DNA of 64,000 nucleotides, from the NCBI GenBank assembly GCA_937995335.1, contig CALKIH010000053.1:124001-188000 (forward strand). The letters run 5' to 3'. How positions within the stretch are numbered: the stretch's first letter is position 1; every line of letters begins with the position of its first letter. The notes beneath the pieces are model-generated. The model saw nothing but the letters and a program-made list of their open reading frames with translations. It had not been told where the DNA came from and ran no database searches. Source of the DNA: UBA2357 sp002344625 (GTDB lineage: Bacteria > Pseudomonadota > Gammaproteobacteria > Burkholderiales > Rhodocyclaceae). Positions 52,697 through 61,861 of the stretch are shown piece after piece. The position numbers were made by a program, and so were the translations under genes.

Positions 52697-55600
52697 ATCG
52701 CCTGAATCTTTCCGAATGGGCGCTCAGCCACCGCTCGTTTGTCATCTTCATCATGATCGTGTCCATGCTCGCGGGCGCGATCGCGTTCCGTGACCTGGGC
52801 CGCAACGAAGATCCCCCGTTCACCTTCCGGACGATGGTCGTGCAGGCCGCGTGGCCGGGCGCGACGATGGACGAAACCCTGTTGCAAGTCACCGAGCGGC
52901 TGGAGCGCAAGCTGCAGGAAACCAACGGGCTGGATTCGCTGCGCAGCATCACCGTGCCGGGGCGCGCCACCATCTTCGTGAACCTCCGGGGCGACACCTC
53001 GCCGAAGCAGGTCGAAGACACCTGGTATCGCGTGCGCCGCGACGTCGCCGACATCCGCCATACCCTGCCGGCCGGCATCGTCGGGCCGGGCTTCAACGAT
53101 TCCTTCGGCGACACCTTCGGCCTGATCTACGGCTTCAACGCCGACGGCTTCACCCACCGCGAACTGCGTGACCAGGTCGAGATCGCCCGGTCGCGGCTGC
53201 TGCTGGTGCCCGACGTCTCGATCATCGACCTCATCGGCGCGCAGGAAGAGCGCGTCCACATCGAATTCTCGGTCGATCAGCTCGCCGCGCTCGGACTGAA
53301 TCAGGCTCAACTGCTCACGGCGCTGGCGGCGCAGAACGTCGTCCGCCCCGCCGGCACCGTCATCACCGATCAGGAACGCCTGACGGTGCGGGTCTCGGGC
53401 GTATTCGATTCCGAGGAAGATATCCTCGACGTGAACTTCGTCAGCAACGGCCGCCTGGTTCGCTTGCGCGACATCGCCACGGTGAAGCGCGAGCTCGCCG
53501 ATCCGCCCCAGCCGATGTTCCGGGTCAACGGCAAACCCTCGATCGGCCTGGCGATCGCGATGCGCGACGGCGGCGACGTGCTCGCGCTGGGCAAGAACAT
53601 CGCGAGCGCGATGCGCGAGATCACCGCCGAGCTGCCGGTGGGCATCGAGGCGACACTGGTCGCCAACCAGCCCGAGGTGGTCGACGAGGCGATCAACGAC
53701 TTCATGCTGTCGCTGTGGCAGTCGATCGCGATCATCCTCGCGGTGAGCTTCATCAGCCTCGGGGTGCGCGCGGGGCTGGTGGTGGCGCTGTCGTTTCCGC
53801 TCACGCTCGGCATCGTTTTTCCGCTGATGATGGTCGCGGGCATCGACCTGCAACGGATCTCGCTCGGCGCGCTCATCATTGCCCTCACGTTGCTGGTCGA
53901 CAACGCGATGACCACCGTGGACGCGATGACCAGCCGCATCGCGCAGGGCCACGACAAGAAGGAGGCGGCGTCGTTCGCCTATCGCACGCTGGCGGTGCCG
54001 ATGCTCACCGGCACCTTCATCTCGGCGGCGGGCTTCCTGCCGATCGGCTTCGCGCGCAGCGCGGCGGGCGAGTACACCTTCTCGATCTTCGCGGTCGTGG
54101 CGATCTCGCTGGTGGTATCGTGGTTCGTCGCGGTCATCTTCTCGCCACTGGTCGGCGTGGCCGCGCTCAAGGAATCCAAGGGCGGCGAACCCGCCGGGCC
54201 GGGGCCGGTGATGAAGGCGTTTCGCGGCATATTGGTCACGGCGATGCGCGCGCGCTGGCTCACCGTGATCGTGACGCTCGTGGTGTTCGCTGTCGCGCTT
54301 GCGGCGACGCCTTTGCTGCCGCGGCAGTTCTTCCCCGCTTCCGACCGGCCCGAGCTGCTGGTCGATGTCGCGCTGCCCGCCAACGCCTCCATCCATACCA
54401 GCGCAGCAGCGGTCGACAAGGTGGAAAAATTCCTCTCCGAGCAAGAGGAAGTCGACCATTGGAGCACCTACATCGGCCAAGGCGCGATCCGCTTCTACCT
54501 GCCGCTCAATGTCGAGCTCGCCAACGACGCGTTCAGCCAGCTCGTCGTCGTCGCGCACGACATGGAGTCGCGCCTGAGCCTCGAACCCAAGCTGGTAAAG
54601 TTCCTCGCCGAGGAACTACCCGAATCGGTGTCGCGGGTTTCACCGCTCGAACTGGGGCCGCCGGTGGGGTGGCCGATTCAGTACCGGGTGGCCGGGCCGG
54701 ATGTCGAGAAGGTGCGCAACTACGCCGTCGATCTCGCCAAGCTGATGGCAGACAACCCCAACATGCACAGCATCAGCTTCGACTGGATCGAGCCTTCGCG
54801 GGTCGTGCATGTGCATATCGACCAGGATCAGGCACGCCGCCTCGGACTGAGTTCGAGCGCGCTCGCGAGTGCCCTCCAGACCACGATCTCGGGCGTACCG
54901 ATCACGCAACTGCGTGATGACATCTACCTGATCGACGTGGTCGCCCGTGCCGAGGCCGACGTGCGCACCTCGCTCGCGGCGCTGCGTTCGCTGCAAGTGC
55001 CGCTGCCGGACGGGCGCAGCATCCCGATCACCCAGTTCGCCAGCTTCAGCTTCGGGCAGGAGCAGCCGCTGGTGTGGCGCCGCGACCGCGTGCCCACGCT
55101 GACCGTGCAGGCCGATCTGGTCGGCGACATCCAGCCCGCCACCGTCGTGGGTCAGATGACCGAGACCGTCGCCGCCTTCAACGCCAGCCTGCCCGTCGGC
55201 TACAGCGTGGTCGCGGGCGGCTCGGTGGAGGAAAGCGCCAATTCGCAGGCCTCGGTGATCGCGGTGGTACCGATGATGGTGCTGATGATGCTCACCTTCC
55301 TGATGATGCAGTTGCAGAGCTTCAACCGCATGTTCCTGGTGTTGAGCGTGATTCCGCTGGGCCTCATCGGCATTGTCGGCGCGCTGCTGATCGCCAACCG
55401 GCCGCTGGGCTTCGTCGCGATACTCGGGATACTCGCGCTGATCGGCATGATCGCGCGTAACGCGGTGATCCTGATCGAGCAGGTCGAGGCCGACCGCAAC
55501 GACGGCATGCACGGCTGGGATGCGGTGATCGCCGCGTCGATGTCACGCTTCAGGCCGATCACGCTGACCGCGATCTCGACCGTGCTGGGCATGATCCCGA

Positions 55601-55740
55601 TCGCGGGTACCATTTTCTGGGGGCCGATGGCGATCGCGATCATGGGCGGCCTCACCGTGGCCACGGTGCTGACGCTGATCTTCCTCCCCACGCTCTACGT
55701 GGTCTGGTTCGGCATCCGGGAGCCAACCGAGAAAACCTGA
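52693..55740 (+). CDS. RND-family efflux pump, inner-membrane subunit
   Basis: A 1015-residue proton-driven transporter of the AcrB superfamily with about 12 membrane helices and two large periplasmic loops. Helix 4 reads LLVDNAMTTVDAM, with a single Asp where AcrB has an Asp-Asp pair, a common variant in this subgroup. Helix 10 carries the expected polar motif (MIARNAVILIEQVE). It is a normal-length HAE1-like pump; the substrate cannot be inferred. It is the second gene of the adaptor-pump operon, with the outer-membrane factor divergent upstream and a very strong hairpin after it. Confidence 0.92.
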   Translation: MNRLNLSEWALSHRSFVIFIMIVSMLAGAIAFRDLGRNEDPPFTFRTMVVQAAWPGATMDETLLQVTERLERKLQETNGLDSLRSITVPGRATIFVNLRGDTSPKQVEDTWYRVRRDVADIRHTLPAGIVGPGFNDSFGDTFGLIYGFNADGFTHRELRDQVEIARSRLLLVPDVSIIDLIGAQEERVHIEFSVDQLAALGLNQAQLLTALAAQNVVRPAGTVITDQERLTVRVSGVFDSEEDILDVNFVSNGRLVRLRDIATVKRELADPPQPMFRVNGKPSIGLAIAMRDGGDVLALGKNIASAMREITAELPVGIEATLVANQPEVVDEAINDFMLSLWQSIAIILAVSFISLGVRAGLVVALSFPLTLGIVFPLMMVAGIDLQRISLGALIIALTLLVDNAMTTVDAMTSRIAQGHDKKEAASFAYRTLAVPMLTGTFISAAGFLPIGFARSAAGEYTFSIFAVVAISLVVSWFVAVIFSPLVGVAALKESKGGEPAGPGPVMKAFRGILVTAMRARWLTVIVTLVVFAVALAATPLLPRQFFPASDRPELLVDVALPANASIHTSAAAVDKVEKFLSEQEEVDHWSTYIGQGAIRFYLPLNVELANDAFSQLVVVAHDMESRLSLEPKLVKFLAEELPESVSRVSPLELGPPVGWPIQYRVAGPDVEKVRNYAVDLAKLMADNPNMHSISFDWIEPSRVVHVHIDQDQARRLGLSSSALASALQTTISGVPITQLRDDIYLIDVVARAEADVRTSLAALRSLQVPLPDGRSIPITQFASFSFGQEQPLVWRRDRVPTLTVQADLVGDIQPATVVGQMTETVAAFNASLPVGYSVVAGGSVEESANSQASVIAVVPMMVLMMLTFLMMQLQSFNRMFLVLSVIPLGLIGIVGALLIANRPLGFVAILGILALIGMIARNAVILIEQVEADRNDGMHGWDAVIAASMSRFRPITLTAISTVLGMIPIAGTIFWGPMAIAIMGGLTVATVLTLIFLPTLYVVWFGIREPTEKT

Positions 55741-55772
55741 CCGAAGTAGCGGTCCGGCCTGCTGGCCGGATC

Positions 55773-55825
55773 GTAAACGGCAAATGGCCCGGTCATCGTT
55801 CGAGACCGGGCCATTTGCCGTTTAC
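55773..55825. terminator. Long bidirectional terminator hairpin
   Basis: A perfect 22-base inverted repeat (55773-55794 and 55804-55825) with a 9-base loop. The outer part (GTAAACGGCAAAT) is AT-rich and the inner part GC-rich (GGCCCGGTC), so either strand gives a GC stem followed by a U-containing 3' arm. It separates the convergent RND and NlpE-META genes. Confidence 0.75.
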
Positions 55826-55917
55826 GGGGTACTCCCCGGGCGTCTAGGGGCGGGCGGCCTCACATGTTGTTGACCACAAGCCGGCGGCCGAGGCGCATCG
55901 GCCGGGGACCGGATCCT

Positions 55918-56958
55918 TCAGTCGGCGCTACCCGCCTCGAACGCGGCGACCTCATCCCCCGCAGCATCCAGCAGCAACAGGGTCCGGCCTTCCAGCCGGT
56001 GGGCGCGGGTCGCGGCCAACGCCTCATGCAGGGCGTGCTCCTGCTCCATACCCTCTTCGCAGAACATCCGCGTTCCCGCCAGCGGCGGAAAACTCAGGCT
56101 GTCGCCGCTGCGCACGAAGCCACCGAAAATGCGGTTGCAGCCCGACGAGCCGGAGACCTGAGGGTCGGGCTCGCTCTTGAACACGAGATAAGCCGGCTTG
56201 GGCGTCACCGCGACCGGCTTGCCGCCCAGGCGGCTGAGGGTCCAATGGGTGCCGGCAAAAGCAGGGATCACGGCCACCGGTCCGATGCTCTTGCGCCGCT
56301 CGGGGCAGGTCTCGCCCGGATGCACGCCGTCGAAGCGCTCGACCACCAGCGTCGGGCGCGCCGGCCCCTCCATGTTCACCCGGTTTTCGATACGGCCCTC
56401 GACGCTCGCCAGCACCGCGTCGCCCGGACTCGTGCGAGCTTTCGACCAGGCACGCTCGAGCTGGCGGTGCGCGCCCTCCATCGCGACCGGCATGTTGCGG
56501 CCGGTCTGGCAGTCAGTGAAGCTCGACACGTCGGCGAAATGGGTAAACATCCCGCGCAGCTTGACCCGAGGCACCAGCGGGCTTAGCAGTTCGGACCGGT
56601 ACAGCGAATAATTGAATGGGGACTCGATCCGCTGGCCATCGCGGTCGAGCAGGGTGAGCCGATCATCGCCATCCACCGAAAGGCGTAGCGGCTGCTCATC
56701 CTTGCCGCTGAGCACGAGCGTGTTGCGCTGATCGACCGACCAGGTTCCGATCTCGTAGAACGAACCGGCGCGCTCGCGGTAAACCATGCGCAGATGGAAC
56801 ACGCCGTCAGGAAGGAGGTCGAGCCGGTACTCGAGACCGGGGCAGTCGGCGCAGGGCAGAATCCCCACGTACGCGCCCGCCGGCGCGGCAACGGCAGGCG
56901 TGCCCAGCGTCGCGAAGCAGAGAGCCGAAGTGGCGAAAAGCTGCTTGATTGGATGCAT
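55918..56958 (-). CDS. Exported NlpE-N / META domain fusion protein
   Basis: A 346-residue exported protein. After a signal peptide (cut near AVAAPA), residues ~25-130 match the NlpE N-terminal domain, including the CxxC motif GILPCADCPGLEYRL. The last ~110 residues (AGTHWTLSRLGGKPV, then SGSSGCNRIFGGF and MFCEEGMEQEHAL) are a META domain. The middle (~130-235) is unassigned. NlpE proteins signal envelope and lipoprotein-trafficking stress; META domains occur in HslJ-type stress proteins. It is last in the run that begins with the Mla-like genes, 54 bases after pldA. It has no lipobox Cys at the cleavage site. Confidence 0.78.
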   Translation of the reverse strand: MHPIKQLFATSALCFATLGTPAVAAPAGAYVGILPCADCPGLEYRLDLLPDGVFHLRMVYRERAGSFYEIGTWSVDQRNTLVLSGKDEQPLRLSVDGDDRLTLLDRDGQRIESPFNYSLYRSELLSPLVPRVKLRGMFTHFADVSSFTDCQTGRNMPVAMEGAHRQLERAWSKARTSPGDAVLASVEGRIENRVNMEGPARPTLVVERFDGVHPGETCPERRKSIGPVAVIPAFAGTHWTLSRLGGKPVAVTPKPAYLVFKSEPDPQVSGSSGCNRIFGGFVRSGDSLSFPPLAGTRMFCEEGMEQEHALHEALAATRAHRLEGRTLLLLDAAGDEVAAFEAGSAD

Positions 56959-57012
56959 CGTCGAGGATATCCGCAAGTTGAAAACGTTGTGCACGGCAGA
57001 ACGCCTGCCTGC

Positions 57013-58080
57013 TTACCAGAGCATGTCGGTGAGGATGATCCCCACGCCCAGCGTCGTCTGCGACCAGTTGTAATCGATCATGCTCTCGCCGTACCCGTTG
57101 AATACCCGCACGTAACCCCGCAGGCTCCCCGCCACCGGGAAGCTCCAGTCCGCCGTGACCGAGCCCCTGTTCTCGTTCAGGCTGAAATTGTTGCGCACCA
57201 CGGTCGAGAAGATGTTGTCTCCATGGCGATACGCCGCGACGATCTCGCCGCGCCCGATGTACTTTTCGATGTCCGGGTTGTCGTCGTCTTCCGCGTCTTC
57301 CTCGATGCGGAACCAGGGCCTGAACCAGAGCGCGAAGTTGCCGCTCTCGCCACCAATTTCGGCAAACACGCGGTTCCAGCTACGGGAGAGCGGATCGGCC
57401 CGGCCGTTCGACTGGTGGTTCAGGCCCAGTGTCGCGTAACGCAGCTTGAAGCTGCCCAGCGACACGTCGAGCGGCGTCACCCACATGATCTCCGGCTCGT
57501 AATTGGTTTCGCGGAAGGGCCGCGAGGTGTCGGAGTTGAAGACCTGCCAGTTGCTCTGCTGGGTATAGGCGAACCAGATGTTGCTGCCGGTGCCGAACAC
57601 GTCGCTCGCGAGCTTGCTCTTGAACGAGAGCTGGAATTTCACTTCCTGGTCGTCTACCTCGAGGCTGTTCGAGGGTTGTGTCGGCGCGAGCTCGCGGAAC
57701 GGGTAATCGTTGGAGCGGTTCATCAGCTTGACCACCGCGTAGTTCTGGCGATACGGGCTGAAGCCGAAAGTGCCGCGATCGGTTCCCGGGTCGAGTTCCC
57801 AACGCTGACCCAATGCGCTCGTCGGGACGGCCGCGACGCGCAGGCCCGGCTCGGCCGCGGCGGTTGCGGGCCGCAATCCGGCCGGCGCAGCAGCGTCTCC
57901 ACCGGTCGCGGGTGCAGGCGCCGCTGTCCTGCCCATCACCTGGTCATAACACGCCAGCCGGCTCGCATCGTCCGCGACCGCGGCACACGTGCTGAAGCTA
58001 TCCGAGATCTGGGCGCCGGCCAACTGCGGCGCGCCGAGCGCCACCATCACTGCAACGAACTTGCGCATCTGAGTCTTCAT
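57013..58080 (-). CDS. pldA: Outer-membrane phospholipase A1
   Basis: A 355-residue exported beta-barrel enzyme. A signal peptide (about 1-25) and a ~70-residue Ala/Pro-rich linker with a DASRLACYDQV motif precede the barrel. The catalytic His-Ser pair is in GLNHQSNGR and the third residue, Asn, in SRSWNR, as in E. coli OmpLA. It degrades phospholipids that wrongly reach the outer leaflet, after Ca2+-dependent dimerisation. It follows the PqiC-like lipoprotein gene by 33 bases in an Mla-like operon, a fitting neighbour because Mla removes the same misplaced lipids. Confidence 0.92.
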   Translation of the reverse strand: MKTQMRKFVAVMVALGAPQLAGAQISDSFSTCAAVADDASRLACYDQVMGRTAAPAPATGGDAAAPAGLRPATAAAEPGLRVAAVPTSALGQRWELDPGTDRGTFGFSPYRQNYAVVKLMNRSNDYPFRELAPTQPSNSLEVDDQEVKFQLSFKSKLASDVFGTGSNIWFAYTQQSNWQVFNSDTSRPFRETNYEPEIMWVTPLDVSLGSFKLRYATLGLNHQSNGRADPLSRSWNRVFAEIGGESGNFALWFRPWFRIEEDAEDDDNPDIEKYIGRGEIVAAYRHGDNIFSTVVRNNFSLNENRGSVTADWSFPVAGSLRGYVRVFNGYGESMIDYNWSQTTLGVGIILTDMLW

Positions 58081-58113
58081 CCTTGCCCGTCGGGCTCTTT
58101 GAATCATTCGATA

Positions 58114-58776
58114 TCAGGGCCGGGCGCCCGGGCCGCCCGCGTGAGCGATGCTGCCCTGCTCGACCGTCCATGCGACGATCGCAGCCGAGACCACGTCCGC
58201 GGCGCGCCCGAAGGCTTCGACCACCTCGGGCACCATCACCCCCACGACCGGCTCGCGCGCTTCGAAGCGCCGCACCGACACGATCCGGTTGGAACTGTTC
58301 TCCACCAAGCGCGCATCGAACCGTACCACGGCGTCGACCGCGGCGTCGCGATACTCGCTCTGGAAAGCCACCAGATCGCCATCGAGTTCGAAATCCGCAT
58401 GCAGGCCGGCTTGATCGCTGCTCAACTGCAGCACCCGGCCATCGGCCCGAAAAGCCTCCAGCACGCGGTTGCGCACCAGATCGGGCGTTGGCTCGCTCCA
58501 GCGGACCCCTTCGTACACACTGGTGCGCTGCGCCTGGGGCATGACCGCGATCCGGCTTCCAGCGATCGCCCCGGGGGCGAGCGGCGTCACGACCCGGAGC
58601 GCCCACGGCACCGGCGCCGGAGCATCGTTGCCGGCCACCGCGGTCGCCGGCAACGGCAGCACGTAAACGTCCAGGCGTTCACTGCCGGGCAGGATCGAGC
58701 AGCCCGACACGATTGCGGCCAGCGCCAGCACCGCTGCGCTGGCAAGCGTAGTGCCGGGAAGTCTTGATTTTTTCAT
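58114..58776 (-). CDS. PqiC-like ABC transport auxiliary lipoprotein
   Basis: A 220-residue lipoprotein (signal ending AAIVSGC) of the ABC-type transport auxiliary (PqiC/YmbA) family, seen in SILPGSERLDVYVLPL, then RIAVMPQAQRTSVYEGVRW and the C-terminal REPVVGVMVPEVVEAFGRAADVVSAAI. PqiC sits in the outer membrane and receives MCE-protein tubes. Its ATG overlaps the MlaD-like stop by four bases (ATGA). Confidence 0.85.
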   Translation of the reverse strand: MKKSRLPGTTLASAAVLALAAIVSGCSILPGSERLDVYVLPLPATAVAGNDAPAPVPWALRVVTPLAPGAIAGSRIAVMPQAQRTSVYEGVRWSEPTPDLVRNRVLEAFRADGRVLQLSSDQAGLHADFELDGDLVAFQSEYRDAAVDAVVRFDARLVENSSNRIVSVRRFEAREPVVGVMVPEVVEAFGRAADVVSAAIVAWTVEQGSIAHAGGPGARP

Positions 58777-59711
58777 GGCTTGAACTCGGTACTTTGCTCG
58801 CGGTTGAGCAGGAAGCCTGAGGGATTGTCCTCGAAACGGCGGGTGATGACCCGCAAGGACCCGAGCACGCTGCGCAGCTCGCGGATCGCCGGACCCATCT
58901 CGGTCATGCCCTGCAGGCTGGTATCGAGCTGGACACGGTTGTCGGCCACCAGCGTATCGACCGAGGTGAGCGTGCGCTCGAGCGCCGCCATCGCGTGGCG
59001 CGCACTGTCGAAGGTGGCGCGGCCCTGGTCATCCAGCAGCCCATTGACGGTGCTCAACACCTTGGTGGCCTCGGCCAGCGCACGTGTGGCCTGCTCGCTC
59101 GCCTTGTTCACCGACTGCAGCGCCAGATTCACGTCGGAACGCTGAGCGGCCACGGTCGTGGAGATCGCCTCCAGATTGACGAGCGTGCGCCCGACGGTCG
59201 CGATGTTTTCGTCGGAGAGCAGGGTCTGCGCCGCAAGCACCAGGTGATTGACGTTGAGCATCATGTCCTCGCCGCCCGACAGCAGGCGCGAAAACGGCGA
59301 GGGCGCGGCGACGATGACCGGCACCTCGTCACCGGACGCGACCAGCCGCGCGCCCCGCTGCTCGCCACTGGAGAGCTGGATGGTCGAGAGGCCGGTGATC
59401 CCCGCCATGGCCAGACGCGCAACGGTGGTGGTGGTGACCGGCGTGTCGGACGCGACCCGGATGCGCGCCCGGACTCGACGCGGATCCTCGGGGTCGAGGC
59501 GCAGACGCGCGACATCGCCGACCCGGATGCCGTTGAACTGGACCGTACTGCCCTGCGACAGGCCCTGCACGCCTTCGGTGAATACGACGTCGTAATCGTT
59601 GAAGGCACGGTCACTGCCGCTCTTGCCGAGCCACAGCCCGAAGACGATGCCGGCGGTGACGACGCCGACCACGAACAGGCCGATCAGGATGTGATGCGCC
59701 CGTGTTTCCAT
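58773..59711 (-). CDS. mlaD: MlaD-like MCE-domain lipid-binding protein
   Basis: A 312-residue inner-membrane-anchored protein. It has an N-terminal membrane helix (about 6-28), a single MCE domain (about 38-120, VQFNGIRVGDVARLRLDPEDP) and a ~180-residue helical C-terminal part (AAQRSDVNLALQSVNKASEQATRALAEATKVL) longer than in E. coli MlaD. MCE proteins form hexameric rings through which phospholipids pass. It starts one base after the mlaF stop and overlaps the PqiC-like gene. Confidence 0.9.
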   Translation of the reverse strand: METRAHHILIGLFVVGVVTAGIVFGLWLGKSGSDRAFNDYDVVFTEGVQGLSQGSTVQFNGIRVGDVARLRLDPEDPRRVRARIRVASDTPVTTTTVARLAMAGITGLSTIQLSSGEQRGARLVASGDEVPVIVAAPSPFSRLLSGGEDMMLNVNHLVLAAQTLLSDENIATVGRTLVNLEAISTTVAAQRSDVNLALQSVNKASEQATRALAEATKVLSTVNGLLDDQGRATFDSARHAMAALERTLTSVDTLVADNRVQLDTSLQGMTEMGPAIRELRSVLGSLRVITRRFEDNPSGFLLNREQSTEFKP

Positions 59712-59712
59712 T

Positions 59713-60507
59713 TCAATGACTCTCCTCGCCAACAGCGGCCACGGACGCCGCGCGCCCCCGCGGCCCGTGAAAATATTCCTGGATCCAGTCGTCATCCAGG
59801 GCCGCGACCGCCGCCAGGCTGTCATTGATCAGCACCCGCTTCTGCGCCAGCACGGCCACCCGGTCGGTGATCGTATAGATCGTGTCGAGGTCATGCGTCA
59901 CCAGGAACACGGTCAGGCCCAGCGCATTGCGCAAGGTCAGGATCAGTTGATCGAAAGCGGCCGCACCGATCGGATCGAGCCCCGCGGTCGGTTCGTCAAG
60001 AAACAGGATGTCCGGATCGAGCGCCAGAGCACGTGCAAGCGCGGCCCGCTTGATCATGCCACCCGAAAGCTCCGAAGGATACTTGTCGCCCGCATTGGCG
60101 GGCAAGCCGGCCAACGCGATCTTGACTTCGGCCAGGCGGATCGCCTCCGGCCGCGACAGACGCGCATGCTCGATCAGCGGCAGGACGACGTTCTCGGTCA
60201 CGGTCAGGGACGAAAACAGTGCCCCCTTCTGGAACAACACCCCGAAGCGTCGTTCGAGCAGCGAACGCTGCGCCGCCGGCAGCGCGAGCAGATCCTCGCC
60301 GAACACCCGTACGCTGCCCGACGCGGCCCGAATGAGTCCGATGATGCTCCTGAGCAGCACCGACTTGCCGGTGCCCGACCCGCCGACCACCGACAGGATC
60401 TCGCCACGGCGTACATCGAGATCGAGATTCTCGTGCACCACATGCGTCCCGAAGCGATTGACCAGCCCGCGGACCTGAATGATGGTTTCGCTCGCCGCCG
60501 CACTCAC
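59713..60507 (-). CDS. mlaF: MlaF-like ABC ATPase
   Basis: A 264-residue ABC ATPase that powers MCE lipid transport. It has Walker A GGSGTGKS, the family-specific signature LSGGMIKRAALARA, Walker B DILFLDEPTAGLDP and the H-loop LVTHDLD. A GTG start overlapping the permease stop by four bases (GTGA) is clearly correct; the longer upstream frame is a shadow. Confidence 0.92.
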   Translation of the reverse strand: MSAAASETIIQVRGLVNRFGTHVVHENLDLDVRRGEILSVVGGSGTGKSVLLRSIIGLIRAASGSVRVFGEDLLALPAAQRSLLERRFGVLFQKGALFSSLTVTENVVLPLIEHARLSRPEAIRLAEVKIALAGLPANAGDKYPSELSGGMIKRAALARALALDPDILFLDEPTAGLDPIGAAAFDQLILTLRNALGLTVFLVTHDLDTIYTITDRVAVLAQKRVLINDSLAAVAALDDDWIQEYFHGPRGRAASVAAVGEESH

Positions 60508-61646
60508 CAGCCCATCTCCATGCAGATCATCGCCGCGATGGCATTGACCAGGATCACGACGAAGATCGACTGCACCACGCTCGACGTGGTGTGCGTCCCG
60601 ACCGACTGCGCGCTGCCCTCCACCTTGAATCCCTCCATGCAGCCAATCAGCGCGATCAGGAAGGCGAATATCGGCGCCTTGGCCATGCCGACGATGAAAT
60701 GCGAGACGCCGACATCGTTCGCGATGATCGACATGAACATCGGCACCGGAATCCCCAGGCTGAGCACGCACACCAGCATGCCGCCGAGAATGCCCGAGAT
60801 CATCGCGATGAAGGTCAGCATCGGCAGGGCGAACAGCAGCGCCCACATGCGCGGCAGCACCAGCAGTTCGACCGGGTCCAGTCCGAGCGCGCGAATCGCG
60901 TCGACTTCTTCGTTGGCGCGCATCGATCCGATCTGCGCGGTATAGGCGCTGGCGGTCCGCCCGGCCACCAGGATCGCGGTCAGCAACACCCCGAACTCGC
61001 GTAAGAACGAAAACGCGACCAGATTGACGGTAAACACGCTCGCACCGAAATCGGCCAGCACCGTCGCCCCCAGAAATGCCACCACCGCACCCACGAGAAA
61101 AGTCAGCAGCGCGACAATGGGCACCGCGTGGAGGCCGGTCTGCTCGAGATTGGCCACCAGCGAGGTCAGCCGCCAGCGTGACGGCCGTAGGCCGACCCGA
61201 AGCATGGCCGAAAGGGTGAGGCCGACGAAGCCGAGCAGGTCGACCGCATGACGCCAGAAGGTACCGACCCCCTCGCCGATGTGCGCGAGCACATCGCCGA
61301 CCGCCGATCCCTTGCGGGCGGCCGGCGCCGCGCCACGCCCCACCATCGCATCACCCACCGCCGCCAGGAGCGCCCGCCCGCCTTCCGAAAGACCACTGTC
61401 GCTACCGACGAGCTTGTGCACCCCTTCACCGCCCAGCAAGCGCAGCAACAAGGCCGCGCCGGCCGTGTCGAGAACCCGCAGTTCGCTGGCATCGACCATC
61501 ACCCGGGCATCGATGCGGGAACGCAATCCGTTTACCTGTCCGAGCAGTACCGCGTGGTGAGCCAGCGTCCAGTCGCCCACCAGGCGAAGGCGCGCCACGC
61601 CCTCGCGATCGTCGAACACGGCCGCGCCGCTCACCGCCGCGCTCAT
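60504..61646 (-). CDS. mlaE: MlaE-like permease fused to an N-terminal STAS domain
   Basis: A 380-residue protein. Residues ~10-100 are a STAS domain (MlaB-like, VMVDASELRVLDTAGAALLLRLL) and residues ~125-380 an MlaE/YrbE permease with five or so membrane helices (VGAVVAFLGATVLADFGASVFTVN, then REFGVLLTAILVAGRTASAYTAQIGSM and the conserved EVDAIRALGLDPVELLVLPR). In E. coli MlaB is a separate small protein binding MlaF; here it is part of the permease. First gene of the mlaE-F-D-pqiC-like operon. Confidence 0.9.
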   Translation of the reverse strand: MSAAVSGAAVFDDREGVARLRLVGDWTLAHHAVLLGQVNGLRSRIDARVMVDASELRVLDTAGAALLLRLLGGEGVHKLVGSDSGLSEGGRALLAAVGDAMVGRGAAPAARKGSAVGDVLAHIGEGVGTFWRHAVDLLGFVGLTLSAMLRVGLRPSRWRLTSLVANLEQTGLHAVPIVALLTFLVGAVVAFLGATVLADFGASVFTVNLVAFSFLREFGVLLTAILVAGRTASAYTAQIGSMRANEEVDAIRALGLDPVELLVLPRMWALLFALPMLTFIAMISGILGGMLVCVLSLGIPVPMFMSIIANDVGVSHFIVGMAKAPIFAFLIALIGCMEGFKVEGSAQSVGTHTTSSVVQSIFVVILVNAIAAMICMEMGW

Positions 61647-61788
61647 GTCGGCAGGCCTGCGCTCGGCATACGAGACCGGACGATCGGGAACAAGGACAGT
61701 TTCAAGGTCGTTTCCAGATGAATGCGGGTTAAGTCGATCACGCTGCGGTACCGCGGACGCGCTCGATGCGCCCCCCGCTCGACGCGGC

Positions 61789-61827
61789 GAGGCCGGCATC
61801 GCGAGTCGCCTCGCAAATGCCGGCCTC
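61789..61827 (-). terminator. Long hairpin downstream of the GntP permease gene
   Basis: Outer arms GAGGCCGGCAT / ATGCCGGCCTC (11 bases, perfect) and an inner stem GCGAG / CTCGC with a TCGC loop. It lies 35 bases after the permease stop and ahead of the mlaE gene. There is no T-tract. Confidence 0.5.
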
Positions 61828-61861
61828 AGCCGCGCAGCATACCGAAGCGGATCGCCGATGA

